Source: Okapia johnstoni | Lineage: Eukaryota; Chordata; Mammalia; Artiodactyla; Giraffidae | Direction: 5' to 3' | Length of the DNA: 64,000 nt | NCBI GenBank assembly: GCA_024291935.2 | Contig: CM044309.1 | Coordinates: 30,466,001-30,530,000, forward strand | Shown: positions 20,976 to 33,540 of the stretch, in pieces | Position numbering within the stretch: position 1 is the first letter of the stretch | Layout: every line of letters begins with the position of its first letter | Position numbers and translations under genes: made by a program | The notes under the pieces: generated by a model | The model's database searches: none | What the model saw: the letters and a program-made list of their open reading frames with translations, nothing else | What the model was told of the DNA's origin: nothing

Positions 20976-22374
20976 ATTATTTCAAGTTGATCCTGAGCTG
21001 ATTGGATTTCACCAATCGATATGACATATTGCATGTGTCCAGAGACCATAGTTCTATGGTTGAAAGTACCCTAAAATATCTGAATAGATGGTTCTGTACT
21101 CCTTAGGGAAGCCTTCAGGCAGTTCTTCAGAATCTCCATGCTGATGGGAATGTTGTGGTTCAAATAATGTTGAAGGGGAAAAGGGCAGATAATAAGTGAA
21201 GACAGATGAAAGACTTGTAAATTGGAAGTTATAGTTGGGAATCACATGGAAGCCCTTGCTGTCTATTTTGCAAATTAGTGTGCTTTTTAAATTTCCTAAA
21301 AGTTTAGTTCCACCAATTAGCAAGTCAGTGGTAAGCAGGATTTTGGTGAGTTTCTTGTGGATACTCTTTCTTTTCATAATAATCCATTTTGTAAGTATAT
21401 AAACACACATATGATACATCCTCCTGTATAAACATATAGGCTCCTGTTTGGGAGTTGATTTTTAAAATTATCCTTTGAGAGCATAGACAACTTCACCCCA
21501 GGGCTCTTGGGACCAGTGGAGAACAGAGACAGAGGCATGGTGACCTTCATTAGAGATGGTTGTCACCCTGCCCTCCTGCCAAATTGTGACTTGTAGCCTT
21601 CAAATGGAGGGCCTTTCTCCCAGTGTCAGAGTCTGAGTAGCACTTTAGGCTCCTAAAGCAGAGGAGCCACTAATAAGGGTGTTTCTTATGGAATTTCAAG
21701 ATAGAGTGGTACATGCAGACTTTTCCATCTTGGATGGCTTGTTTGAAGTTTTTATCTGCTCAGCTGGGCATGCATGTTGATAGTAAAGTGACTGACCCAA
21801 GTCTTGACTACCTATTTGAGATGTGAGACTAGGTTAGGGGCACATTTACCTTATCTACCTGTGGGGCTTCTCTGCTCACCTCCTCTGGACAAGGGACCCA
21901 CCATCATGATGATTCATACTTCATCTTTCAGAGAATTTGTAGGTCAGGTGGGACTGTTTCTTTAAATTGTTATGAGTGCTCTTGCTCAAGCACAGTTGTA
22001 CCTGGAGGCTATAAACTATTGGTTTGGTTGAGAAGTTCTCTCTCTTAAGGGCCCTGGTAGTCTGATCCATTGTGCTTCATCTCAGTCTTGTTTAGCATGA
22101 TCAGGATGCCCCACTCTGGGATCCAACAAAGTGTGCGTCTTAGGGATTTGTAAGTACCGTTCTGAAAAGTCACCATATAAGTCAGAATAAGCTAAGCATA
22201 CAGAAATTTGGAGAAGGAGCTATAAAAAATATAGAAAATATAATTGTCAGTGGGGTAGCTGATCATTAAACCCCTGTAATTTTTCACTATGTTGAATGCA
22301 AAATAAGAGGGGAATGTGGGTATCAATAGCTAAAATTACTTTCAGCCCTACTACTTTCAAAAATGGGCTACTTG
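20976..22374. other. Single-copy spacer
   Basis: No exon or lineage-specific repeat recognised. The 121-codon minus frame at 21054-21419 has no family resemblance. Confidence 0.45.
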
Positions 22375-22625
22375 GAATATGATCCAACAATTCCATTCTT
22401 GGGTATATATCCAAAGAACATAAAAACACTAATTTGAAAAGATACAATGCACCCCAAAGTTCATAGTGGCATTCTTTACAATAGCCAAGATAAGCATCTA
22501 TCAGCAGATGAATGGATAAAATGTGAAATATACTTATAATGAAATAGTACTCAGCCATAAAAAAGAATGAAAACTTGCCATGCAGCAACAGAGACCAGGC
22601 GCAGCCAAAAATAAATAAATCATAA
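22375..22625 (+). mobile_element. L1 ORF2 end / 3' fragment
   Basis: ATGATCCAACAATTCCATTC, GGGTATATATCCAAAGAAC, GCAGATGAATGGATAAAAT and ACTCAGCCATAAAAAAGAAT are hallmark L1 3' ORF2 words in order. The last 30 bp (GCGCAGCCAAAAATAAATAA) looks like a CHR-type SINE tail joined to it. Confidence 0.8.
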
Positions 22626-23459
22626 AACATTAACACCAAAGAGGTTATTCATGTATGACAAATTCAATAAAACATGTTTAAAAGCATTTTAAAACAAGAT
22701 GGGGAAACAGTAGCTGCTACACATGGGATTAAAGTCACTGGGGTCTGGAGTCCTTACAGCCTGACAATAATCCCAAAGCAAGTTCTAGAGCCCCTCCTCC
22801 CAACATAACTATGGAGATGCCAGTCTCCATTTAACCCCTCGACTCACAGATCCCATTTGGGGCTGTCTATACCAGGGGTGGAGGACAAATGCAGCTTTTC
22901 CACTTCTCATCTATAGGTTAGGGAAGTGATATCAACTAAGACTGCAGGCTGTGTTCTCTGTCCATGTCTTCCATCAAGCTTCCTGGCCAACTCAAGGATT
23001 CTCAGGCTGTTTGTGACTCTTAAGTTTCTGCTTTCTCAACCTCAGAAGACTTCTGTGGATGGATACTTAGAAGTTTCCAGCACACTAAATATGACTTCTG
23101 CTGTCTTTGCTCTTTTGACATCAAGTGAAAAAAACGTGCTTCAGTCCAGATGGTGCCAGTTGACACATTGGCACCTAATGTAGCATGATACCATAATGTT
23201 GACCCAATGCACATTATGGGTAATTTTCTCAGATTTTGCTTTGGAAAGGAGAATTCAGAAGAGTTTGGAGGGGAAAAAAAATTGTAGTAGTGTGAAAATC
23301 TAAGATTTTTAAATTTATTTTTTATTTTGTTTTTTTCTAAGCTAGAATTAGACATACATATATTATCAATGTAATAGTAGTAGCATTAATCTTTTGTTAA
23401 AAATCCAGAATGTGCTATTAAATATAATTGCTTATTTTATATACTTTAAATTTTTAAAT
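22626..23459. other. Single-copy spacer
   Basis: No gene or repeat recognised apart from a T-rich stretch at 23310-23340. Confidence 0.45.
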
Positions 23460-24335
23460 TTTTATTTTCTTTTTTATAGCTTTATTGGCATATATACAAA
23501 AAATTGCATATATTTAATATATACATGGGGCTTCCCAGGTGTTGCTAGTGGTAAAGAACCTGCCTGCCAATGCAGGAGACCCAAGAGATGTAGGTTCGAT
23601 TCCTGGGCCGGGAAGATCCCCTGGAGGAGGGCATGGCAACCCACTCCAGTATTCTTGCCTGGAGAATCCCATGGACAGAAGAGCCTGGCAGATTAAAGTT
23701 CATGGGGTCGCAAAGAGTCGGACATGACTGAAGCGACTTAGTACAGACACAATGTGTATATACTGATGAGTTTAGACATAAGCATATACCCATGATAACA
23801 CTACCAAAATCAAGCATATCTGTCACCTCCAGAAGATTTCTTGTCACCTCTTGCTTTTGTTTGTTTTGTGTGTGTGTGTGTGTGTGGCAATAGCACTTAA
23901 CATGAGATTTACCTTTAACAAGTTTTTAAGTGCACAACACTGTACTGTTAACTGTGGGCATTATGTTTAGTACAGCTGATCTCTAGAACTTTTGTCTTGT
24001 ATAACTGTAAACAACTCCCCATTTCCAACCTCCTCCCTTCCCCAATGTATTCTCTGCTTCTGAGTTCCTATTTTAGATACCTCATACAAGTGGGGTCATG
24101 TAGCAGTCATTTTTCTGTGTTTGGCTTATTTCACTTAATATAATGCCTACCAGGTTCATCTGTGTTGTCACAAATGATAAGATTTCCTTCTTTGTTAAGG
24201 TTAAAAAATATCCCCACTTTGGATACACCACATTTCTTTTATCCACTCATTTGTTGATGCACTTAGGTTGTCTCCATGCTTCAGCTATTGTGAGTAGTGC
24301 TGCAATGAGCATGAGAGTACAGATAACTCTGCTCA
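23460..24335 (-). mobile_element. Old L1 3' UTR and ORF2 end, split by a Bov-tA
   Basis: On the + strand it begins ATAGCTTTATTGGCATATAT and runs through GATCTCTAGAACTTTTGTC and TTTCACTTAATATAATGCC to TTGTGAGTAGTGCTGCAATG. This is the reversed 3' region of an older L1. A Bov-tA interrupts it at 23527-23750 and a (TG)n run at about 23867-23886 lies inside it. Confidence 0.8.
23527..23750 (+). mobile_element. Bov-tA SINE nested in L1
   Basis: A complete Bov-tA from GGGGCTTCCCAGGTG through GATCCCCTGGAGGAGGGCAT to GACATGACTGAAGCGACTTA. L1 sequence continues on both sides, so the SINE is the younger element. Confidence 0.93.
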
Positions 24336-24399
24336 AGGCGTCTTTGGAATTACTGCTCCTTTTTTGCTGAGAATATACTTTCCCTCAGTCTTTTTCCAT

Positions 24400-24621
24400 G
24401 ATTTACATCTTCACAGCTAAGCTCACACTATGTAAAGTGGTGCCCTTCCCCTCGCCCCTAAGTAGTTACTATTGAGCACATCTTCTTGGTCATAGCTCTA
24501 GGCACCATCATAATTATTCACTTTCTTGCATGATATCTGATTAAAATTGAAATAAAATCTCCAAAGGTGTGTTTTAAAACTTTTCTATTGTTCATCACTG
24601 TGTCCCCAGCACCAAACATGT
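24400..24621 (+). repeat. L2 LINE 3' fragment
   Basis: ATTGTTCATCACTGTGTCCC followed by CAGCACCAAAC is the L2 3' UTR signature. It is cut by the Bov-tA that follows. Confidence 0.55.
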
Positions 24622-24831
24622 GTGCGTGCGTGTGCATGCTAAGTTGCTTCAGTCATGTCTGACTCTTTGCAACCCCATGGACTGGAGCTCACCAGGCTCC
24701 TCTGTACACAGGGATTCTCCAGACAAGAATAATGGAGTGGGTTGCCATGCCCTCCTCCAGGGGATCTTCCTGACCCAGGGATCAAACCTGTGTCTCTTGT
24801 GTATCCTGCATTGGCAGGGAGATTCTTTACT
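24622..24831 (-). mobile_element. Bov-tA SINE
   Basis: GTGCATGCTAAGTTGCTTCA at the left through GATCTTCCTGACCCAGGGAT to GGGAGATTCTTTAC. The outermost part of the tRNA-like head is missing. Confidence 0.9.
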
Positions 24832-26821
24832 CTCTAAATAAATCGAAGTTAACTACATGAACATATTAGTTTGTTTGCTATTTCCAGCAGTCCCAGCCCC
24901 CATTTCCCGTGGTTATAGAACTATTGAATGTGTCAGAGTCAGAATTCAAACCCATGTCTGCCTGGCTATCTCACCATTTCTATTTCAAGGAATATTGCTT
25001 CTCAAGGAAGGATGCTCAATTGGCTCTTCTCAGAAGCTCTCTCTATTTCAGGGCCCGGAGGTCATGCGCTGCACTGAGCTAATAGATCTGTTTGTCACTG
25101 CCACAGCAGCTAGGGGTGACTGACATTAGCACTCGCCCCCAAAGCTAGCTTTTCCATTTGATTCTCTCAAGAGGACCGGAATCAGGATGTTTGTAGTTTC
25201 CCTTGAATGAACTAATCTTCAGGGATGGGAAATTAACTTCATTCTGCCGACCAGTCCATGGGAAACTCCAATCCTTAAGACACTTATTAACAAAGTGCTT
25301 TCATCCCAGAGATAGGGCAGTTATCCTGTTCAGAGTGAGGAAGCCCTCAGGACTCAAGGTAGCTGTTTTCAGGCATGATTCTAAATTGCAGTCAAAACCC
25401 AATCTGTATATAAATCTGGTTTATGAGATATTCACCTGATACAACTTTTATCAAAGAAAGTCTTGTCCAGGGTTTTAGTCCTTAAAAATGACTCAAAACA
25501 TTAGAAGCTGTCTATCTCAGCCCCTTGGCAATTCAAAATTTCTGCCTCCTGCACACTAGAACAATCTCATTTGAGTGTTCTGAACGTGTTCCTTTTCCTA
25601 CTCAGGAAACTTCACTCTGCATCTGGCAGGTTTTGCTGTCATCATCAATTTGTTTGTTTTTCTGTCAGCCATACTTCTCTCATTGCTTCTGCCTGAATGA
25701 CCATTAGAAGCTTCCTCTGTCTGCCCTTCTTCTGTGTTAGTAGGGGTTGTAGTTGGTTTGTCTTCATGATCAACGCTGTTGCCTTTCTTCCTCATTGTTA
25801 ATCATAGATGCTCAGAGAGAGCTCATCGCCTACAAGAAGTGCTAATTTTTTGGCATTAACGGTCATGCCCTTCTAGTCTCTTATGTGAGTTCACCGCACT
25901 CTTTCTTTACCTCTGGTCTTCATCAAGTTGAATAAAAGCCACCTCACACTTGATCCACTCTAGATATACCACTCTTTCTCCTATTCCCTATCTTGATCAT
26001 GTGCATAAATATTAGTGAAAATAACAAATAAATGAATGGATGGCCAATATACTTGTCTTGTCCCACAGAAAACTGGAAAAAGAGTACTTGACACAAAAAT
26101 AGTACTCAGTAAAATAGATCGCATGGTTTGCATCATCTCTAATGAATGAATTCTCATCTTTGCCACTTTATCCCCAGTGATTTTGTCTGATGCCTTTATC
26201 TTTTCATCAGTCCTGATGTAACACTCAATGAGCTCGTGAAAGTCCAGTGGATAAATCAAATTTTTGTGTCCAATTCAACTCGTCGAGCACCAATTTTGTT
26301 AGACACTGATGAGAATACACAGATGAGAAAGACATCATCCCTATCATTAAAGATCCAAATGATTAGAATTGCACAGTCACATAGCAGGAAGGGGGAAACT
26401 GTAGTCAGGTCCATAAACCAAATAAAAACTAAATGATAGGGGAAGACAGAACTTCTTTTCCTTAGGTGCAGATTAGAAGAAATTTCCTTGGCTTTAAAGA
26501 TAAAGAAAATGTGATTTCCCTTTCCAGAAAAGTTAAGATGAAAAAGGATTGAATATGGTGGGCTAGTTTATCATGTGTCAACTGGATCTTTCTACTACAC
26601 TCCAGCTCTGGTTAGATGGGCTGCTAGTCTACTCAGCACAGGTAACCACCCTCACCTGCTGGAGGCTGGGACCGGTAGTGGCTCCCACTCTTGCCAGTCC
26701 TGGGATTTTGTATGCTCCCTTCCTAACGCCCTACACTTTACCCCTATCTTTGTGATGTGTCCAATGTTTATACATCACACATTGACTCTGTTTGATGTGC
26801 TGTTTACTAAAAGGGTCCAGA
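24832..26821. other. Mostly single-copy spacer
   Basis: Weak L2-like patterns near 26000-26110 and 26280-26400. No gene-like frame. Confidence 0.45.
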
Positions 26822-27035
26822 GCCTTGGTGGCTCAGAGGGTAAAGAATCTGCCCGCAGTGCAGGAGACCCGGGTTTGATCCCTGGGTTCAGAAGATCCCC
26901 TGGAGAAGGGAATGGCAACCCACTCCAGTATTCTTGCCTGGAGAATTCCATGAACAGAGGAGCCTGGTGGGCTACATACAGTCCATGTGGTCACAAAGAG
27001 TTGGACATGACTGAAGTGACTGAGAACACATGCAC
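26822..27035 (+). mobile_element. Bov-tA SINE
   Basis: GCCTTGGTGGCTCAGAGGG, GGTTTGATCCCTGGG, CAACCCACTCCAGTATTC and GACATGACTGAAGTGACTGA in order. Apparent 157-codon and 78-codon frames across it are SINE translations. Confidence 0.92.
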
Positions 27036-27540
27036 AAAGCTGAAATAATACTTTCGAAGTGCCAGGCACTGGGCTTCCCTCATGATCTGGTGATTAAGAA
27101 TCCACCCGCCAATGCAGGGGACACTTGTTCCATCTCTGGTTAGGAAGATTCCACATGCCATGGAGCATCTAAGCCCGTGCATCACAACTACTGAGCCAAC
27201 ACTCTAGAGCCTGTGAGCCTAGAGCCCTTGCTCCGTAACAAGAGAAGCCACCTCAATGAGATGCCCACACATTGCAACAAAGAGGAGCCCCTGCTCGCCA
27301 CAGCTAGAGAAAGCCTACACACAGCAATGAAGACCCAGTGCAACCAAAGATAAATTAATTAATCAATTAATTAATTATTTTTAGACAGTGCTGGGCACTG
27401 CACATTTTCTGATTTAATCTTCAAAACAAAATTGTGGGTAGGAATCACTGCTTTGAACATGAAAAATATTCATTTCTGAAACATTAATTAACTTAGAAAG
27501 TGGCAGGGGGCCCAGGTGGCCTGACACCCTGTTCTGAGTT
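27036..27540 (-). repeat. MIR SINE split by a CHR-type SINE
   Basis: The left part (27036-27071) ends GAAGTGCCAGGCACTG. The right part (from 27390) resumes GCTGGGCACTGCACATTTTC and TGATTTAATCTTCAAAACAA. Both fit one reversed MIR interrupted at 27072-27389. Confidence 0.6.
27072..27389 (+). mobile_element. CHR-1-type tRNA-derived SINE
   Basis: A long form with GGCTTCCCTCATGATC head, then CTAGAGCCTGTGAGCC, AACAAGAGAAGCCACC and GAAGACCCAGTGCAACC, ending in (TTAA)-rich tail. Its flanks GCCAGGCACTG (27061-27071) and GCTGGGCACTG (27390-27400) form an aged target-site duplication. Confidence 0.85.
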
Positions 27541-28749
27541 CTTTATCGAACCTCTCTTTGCTCCAAACAATAAAAACTTCACTGCAGCATGTTTTCCCTC
27601 TTTCCTTTTATTTCAGCGCTCAAGGTCTATTCATTATTTTTCCTTCCAGGCTCTCCCACCCCTTAGTTACAGACACTATATATGTGCATTTGAGGGACTT
27701 CCCTGTCAACATTTTTATGAAAAGTCTGTGAAAATGAAAGTACAGAGGAGGCCATTTCTCATCCACTCCAGGTATGTAAGAGCAAGAGAAAATAAAATTC
27801 AGTTCTTGCAAGTGACAACCACAGATAATAGATACTATCAAAGCAGGAATTTGAGAGTGGGTTGTAAATCAAAACAATACAATATGCAATCAAGTAGATA
27901 AGGAATAGGAGTGATCAGGGCTCTTTCCATCTATATATTTATCCACTCTCAGCAAAAGGCTCTGGCTCTGAATTTGAGCCAGAGTATTTGAGCTCCTAGA
28001 AATGCCACTTCTCATTGCCAAGCAAGGTTGGACACTGACATGTTATTTCACACATCAGGCTTCAAGCTGCCAGTGTCGTCTCCATGGCAGAATCTACCAA
28101 ACACCAGAGAAGGCTGTGATGGAGCGATGCACACTTTCAATAACAGAAAGAAAAATAATAAGACCCCAAATAGAAGCAGTCACCATAGTATAGGCTGACA
28201 GACGTCTCTGACAAGCAAAGTGTTGAAGCTGCTTTATTGTAATATCATGAGAAGTTGGATGGCACCTTTATACCATGATGGTGATAATGCCATTTAAAAT
28301 TTATAAAGCCCTTTTCATTCCAAAGGGAACACAGACTGGGGAAAAACACAGAAAATACTGAGTTTTGCTCATTTGGTGCTAGTTGCCCTGGCTACAAGAC
28401 AGTGCATGGTCTGGAGAATATCACAGGATTGCATGGGGTATTTATCCTGCTTGTGGATTAGCCCTTTTCTTGTTCAGGAAAGATGGTATTAATCAATGGC
28501 ATGTAGCAGATATTTGCTTCACAATATTCAGGCACTTGAAACATCTCAGTGCTTTGTTTTCCAAAATCAAATTAAATGGTTCTGAGTACTCACAGAACCA
28601 AGGTGGGATAGCCAATATCTGTCATTATCAAGGAAATTTTCTGTTTTATCTTGGCTGTTCTGGGTCTCAAATGGCTCAAACCTGAGCAACCTTGCACACC
28701 ATACAACTACTAACATCTCAAGACATAAAACACTTGATCACTCCCCAAA
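27541..28749. other. Single-copy spacer
   Basis: The 133-codon frame at 27500-27901 was examined and has no recognisable domain. No splice-flanked exon or known repeat was recognised. Confidence 0.45.
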
Positions 28750-29660
28750 GTGCCCTGGTACAGAGGTACTTGTGGAATTTGTGGTTTATACTTCTGGCCC
28801 TAGGCAACCACTGATCTATTTCCACCACTATACCTTAGATCTAGAATTTCATACTAATGAAAAGAATATAGTACCTCTTCTCTTGCTCTGGTTTCTTTTG
28901 CTCAGCATTGTGTTTCTTCCAATTCACTCACGTTATTGTGTGGATCTGAGGTTTGTTCACTTCATTTTTCAGCAGTACACCAATGAATACTTACTTGCAC
29001 CGCAAGACACTCACCTGCTGACAGGGATTTAAGTGGTTTCTATCATTTGGCTATTTTGAACAAAGCTTCCAGGTTTTTGTGTAGACATGTGTTCATTTCT
29101 ACTCAGGAAAAAAAACCCTAGAATTATTAAGTCATATGTATGTCTAACAGAAACTGATAATGCTCTTCCAAAGTGAGTACACCATTTTACATTCTTATCA
29201 ACAATATTTGGGAATTGGAGCTCCTGCATATCATAATCAAATCGTGGTATTTTAATGTTTTACTGTAGCCATTTAATCAATATATAGTGATGTCTCAATT
29301 TGCTTTTAATTAGCATTTCATTGATGACTAATGATTTTGAGCATCTTTTCATCAGTGTATTGTTTATCTTCTTTTGTGAAATCTGTTCAAATCTTGCCTA
29401 TTTTTGTCACTCTTGAAATGTAGGAGTTCTTTATAGATTCTGGACATAAGTCTTTTGTCAGATATATACATTGCAGATATATTCTAGTCAGTGGTTTGTA
29501 TTTTAATTTCTTAATGCTGTCTTTCAAAGAGCAGACATTTCCAATTTTAATGAAGTCAATTATTAATTTTTTCTTTTATTATTTGTGCCTTCTGGGTTCT
29601 ATCCAAGGAAACTTTGCTTATACCAACTTTGCAGAAATTGTTCCTTTCATTTTAATCCTG
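28750..29660 (-). mobile_element. Old L1 3' region, antisense
   Basis: ATGAAAAGAATATAGTACC, TTTTGCTCAGCATTGTG, ATTAGCATTTCATTGATGAC, TTTTGAGCATCTTTTCATCA, GAGTTCTTTATAGATTCTGG and AAGTCTTTTGTCAGATATAT are reversed L1 ORF2 3' words. Old and heavily mutated. Confidence 0.8.
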
Positions 29661-30137
29661 TACTGTCAGGAATTGGCAGCATTTCATCTCCTCACATCTT
29701 TGTCCCAAATTTAATTGCCTGTTTACTCCTCGATTTTCTTACCAGATTATGAATTTTCTTCCGTTTTGCCTCTCCTCCATTCCCCTCCTTCATTTCCTTT
29801 ATCTTCTACATTATTTTTATGTAATAAGTCTAGACTTGAAAACAGGTGCTACAAACACTTGGAAAGTTGACTAAAGCACAACATTCTTCAAATATTATTT
29901 GTGAGCTCACATACACGCACGCATAGACATAGACATATACATGACATGAAATCTCCAGGTGTCAGAAACAAAGAACTAAAGGCTAGTGTGATGCAGTTGT
30001 GACTGGAGAGAAGGGGGAGGGAGACAATAGTATCAGTGATCTATTATATGGAATTTTAGGGCCCTGACAGTCACAGGCAAAAAGGTCTCAGATATCTACA
30101 TCTATATCTATTTATCTATCTATATATATATACACCT
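29661..30137. other. Single-copy spacer with short tandem tracts
   Basis: An ACACGCACGCATAGACATAG-type tract at about 29912-29940 and an (ATCT)/(TA) tract at 30095-30132 directly before the SINE. No gene. Confidence 0.5.
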
Positions 30138-30340
30138 AGGGGCTTCCCTGGTGGCTCAGATGGTAAAGAATCTGCCTGCAATGTGGGAGGCCTGGGTTCG
30201 ATCCCAGGGTTGGGAAGATCCTGGAGACGGGAACAGCTACTCACTCCAGTATTCTGGCCTGGAGAATTCCATGGACTATACTTACACAGTCCATGGGGTA
30301 GCAAAGAGTTGGACACGACTGAGTGACTTTCACTTTTACT
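30138..30340 (+). mobile_element. Bov-tA SINE
   Basis: GGGGCTTCCCTGGTGGCTCA head, GGTTCGATCCCAGGG, then GGACACGACTGAGTGAC. Inserted beside a (TA)n tract. Confidence 0.92.
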
Positions 30341-30880
30341 TTTATATATTTATAGGGCTGTGAGCTGAAGTTATGACTGTTGCATAATTCTGGGAACCTT
30401 GAAGAACTAGACACATTGTGAAGTATTAGACTTAGAAGACATCCACTTGCTGGAACAGGGAAAGAAATAAAAGGCTTTTGTCTATCTAGGCCTGGTCTAT
30501 GGTAAGAAAATATAATTTAAAACTCTATAGATTTATGTATCCTTCAGGTTTATATTTTGAATTTATACCACCTGTGTGGTCTGGGAACTCCAAACCTAGA
30601 GATTAACATAAAAAGTGGCCCCAGGAAGTACCTTCTAAAAACAAATGTAAACTCTTAATTTATGTCACATATTATACCCAGTTAAAAAAGCAATAACCAA
30701 AGAGATTAGCTGCATAAGCCTATTTAAGAAAGACTGTGAGGAATCAATTCAAATGCATTAGCATCACCACGCAAAATAACAACAAAATTCGTGTTGTACA
30801 AATTTGAGGTATTAGAATGTCAACCTGAAAGTAAAATCATATTGAAGAATAAGTGTTAAGTGAAGGAATCAAAATCACCA
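30341..30880. other. Spacer of uncertain origin
   Basis: AT-rich and repeat-free to my reading, although the last 150 bp may already belong to the L1M block that follows. Confidence 0.4.
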
Positions 30881-31259
30881 AACACATACAAGATATTACA
30901 TGAAAAGAATAAGATGATTTGGAAAATGAAATAAATCTTTAAGAAGTAGAAGAGTACAGTAATTGAAACTAAAAATTCAATAGATGTGTTGAACATCAGA
31001 TAAACACATGGAATTAATAAACAGAAACATGTGTTTGAGAAAAAAGTCAACAATATATCATGAATGATAAGAAGTGGAAACTAGGAAAGCAATGTTTAGA
31101 AATAAAGGGGATGGAGTGAGAAGGTCCAAAATACATCTACCAGGAATTCCAAATGGAAATAGTAGAAAAAAATAGGAGACTAGTAATAGGTGTAAGAGAT
31201 AACTGCTAATTTCCCAAAATTAATGAAAGAATCCACAAATTCAAAAGTAGAAGAGGAAT

Positions 31260-31500
31260 GTTGGAGGAATTAGGACATGGAATTGATGCATATATATTTT
31301 TGATACTATGCATAAAATAGACAACCAATGAGAACATACTGTATAGCACAGGGAACTCTACTTAATGAACTGTGGTGACCTAAGTGGGAAGGAAATCCAA
31401 AAGGGAAGGGATTTACATATATATATGGCTGATTCATTTTTCTGTACAGTAGAAACTAAATGTAAAGTAATAACACCCCAATGAAAATTAAATTAAAAAG
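31260..31500 (+). mobile_element. L1 3' end (artiodactyl type)
   Basis: GTATAGCACAGGGAACTCTA, TATGGCTGATTCATTTTTCT, ACAGTAGAAACTAAATGTAA and CCCCAATGAAAATTAAATTA with an A-rich tail are the L1 3' UTR terminal words. Short, 5' truncated. Confidence 0.75.
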
Positions 31501-32687
31501 AAAAACTAATAAAAGTACAATCCTTCAATCAACAAAAGCAGAGCAAAACTAAGAATAACAAATAATTCTTTGAAAATCAGAGAAAATAAATCATTTCTAT
31601 TAGACAAAAATAGTTACATTGAAATAAAACTCCTCAACACCAGTAACAGAGGCCAAAGATCTGAGACACTGAGGGGAAAAAAGGCTGATAATCTAGTGAG
31701 CTTGAACTGCATAAAACTGCAGATATTAAAGCTTTACACCTACAAAAATGGCAATGTCATATATAGTTTAACCAAAAATGGATTTTATTCATACAACTCC
31801 TTATTCAATTGTGAAGGTAAAATTGTAACATTTTCAGAAAAAGACTGAGAACTTTTCATCCCAAATCCTTTTAGAAAGATTATAATTCAGAAAAAGGAAA
31901 GTGAGGTCAGAGAACAGAGAGGAGTGTAGAAAGCAACTAAACAAAGAGATTTAACATGGATAGGGTGACATCTCAACAACCATCGACTTCATTAAACGGT
32001 CAAAAATAATGACTCACGAGGACTATATAAAAGCAAAGAATAACTAAAATACTAAACAATAATTACATGAAGTTAGAAGAAAGGAAATTTAGTAACAAAT
32101 GTTCTAAGAATCATACATAGTTGAGAAGAATAAAGGTAGTGGCTTCCTTTATATATTTTTCAAACATGAAGGAGCATTAAAAATTTAATGGTATTCTCAG
32201 GAGAATAGAAACTGAATGTATAACATCTAGGTGAATAAAGGAGAAAAAACTAGTAGGTAGAAATGAGAAAAAAGAAGCAAAAAAAGCCCCCACTAACGTG
32301 AAAAGTTTTAAAAATTAGATAATAAATAAAAATTCAACATCAACAGGAATAAATGGTAGCAGATCAAGCTTACTATAAAAGGTATTCAGAGCCTCATTAA
32401 AGAAAAAAATCTACTTTTTTCATTGCTTTATCACTAGCATCCAGAAATAGACCTTAACATTTAGAAGGAATTAAATGAATACTTTCATGTGTATTGTTGA
32501 AATAATTAAAAATCAGATTGGAAGCCTATTATATTCTGTTTACAAGAGATATAGTTAAAATGAAAAAAAAGAAAATACAAAATTGTATAAAAATAAAGGA
32601 AAAGTTAAAATATTCCCCAAACTAATTAAAAGGAAGTTAATGTAGATAGATGAATAACACAAAATACAGTTTTTAAAAAGCTTAGAG

Positions 32688-33000
32688 GTCTTTCCAGGTG
32701 GCTCAGTAGTAAAGAATCCACCTGCCAATGCAGGAGACATAGGTTCGATCCCTGGTCTGAGAAGATCCCATATGCGGTGAAGCAACTAAACCCATTGGCC
32801 ACAACTATTGAGCCTGTGCTCTAGAATCTGCAAATCATAGCTACTGAGCCCACGTGCCACAACCACTGAAGTCCCAGCACCCTAGAGCCCGAGCTCAGCA
32901 ACAAAGAGAGGCCACCGCAATGAGAAGCCTGCGTGCCTGCAACTAGAGAAAAGACAAGCAGCAGTGGAGACCCAGCACAGTCAAAAACAAACAAACAAAT
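32688..33000 (+). mobile_element. CHR-1-type SINE
   Basis: GGTCTTTCCAGGTGGCTCAG head, GGTTCGATCCCTGGTC, CACAACTATTGAGCC, GAGACCCAGCACAGTCAAAA and a (CAAA)n tail. A short reversed BovB 3'-terminus-like piece (GTTGTTGTTCAAT) follows at 33003-33045. Confidence 0.88.
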
Positions 33001-33084
33001 TGTCGTTGTTGTTCAATACCTAGATCATGTCCAAATCTTTTAAATAAAATTTTTAAAAAGTTTCAAGATAAAAGTACCATTACG

Positions 33085-33540
33085 GACAGCGTATCACTAC
33101 ATAAATTAGTTTGACAGGATAGGTTTTGCTACAGTAAAAATTAACCTGGATCCTGGTTGTTTTACATGTTTTGCTCACATTTTACAACTGTAATAGGTCA
33201 GTGTGGTATTCTATTCAACATAATCACTCGGAACCCAAGATGATAGAATCTTTGTCATCTCATAGCAACCATCTCCGAAAGACACAGCCTTTTTTGCCAT
33301 GGAGGGTAAGACAGCACCAGAGGGTCACATGCTATGCATGAAATGTTTCATCCTGGAATTGACATTCACTTCACCTCACAGACCCTTGGTGGAAACTGGG
33401 CACTGGCCTTGCCTTACTGCAAAGAGGCAGGGAAGTATAATGTTCCAGTGGACCCAGAAGGCAAGAAGAACCACATATGGGTGAGCACTAGAAACCTCTG
33501 TCATAATTATAAAAGGGCAACTGAAAATTTTTACACCTAA
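33085..33540. repeat. Unassigned old interspersed repeat
   Basis: The segment from TTTTGCTACAGTAAAAATTAA to CAGAAGGCAAGAAGAACCAC has the layout of a medium-reiterated mammalian element and sits as a block within L1M sequence. I could not name the family. Two overlapping 60-70-codon frames show no known protein. Confidence 0.35.

Noticed and set aside
21054..21419. 121-codon minus-strand frame
   Set aside because: No recognisable family and no supporting signals; long chance frames are expected in 64 kb.
23527..23600. Possible tRNA genes at SINE heads
   Set aside because: The tRNA-like A/B-box heads belong to Bov-tA or CHR SINEs and lack an intact cloverleaf.
26575..27048. 157-codon open frame
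   Set aside because: Its second half is a translated Bov-tA; the first half has no known domain.
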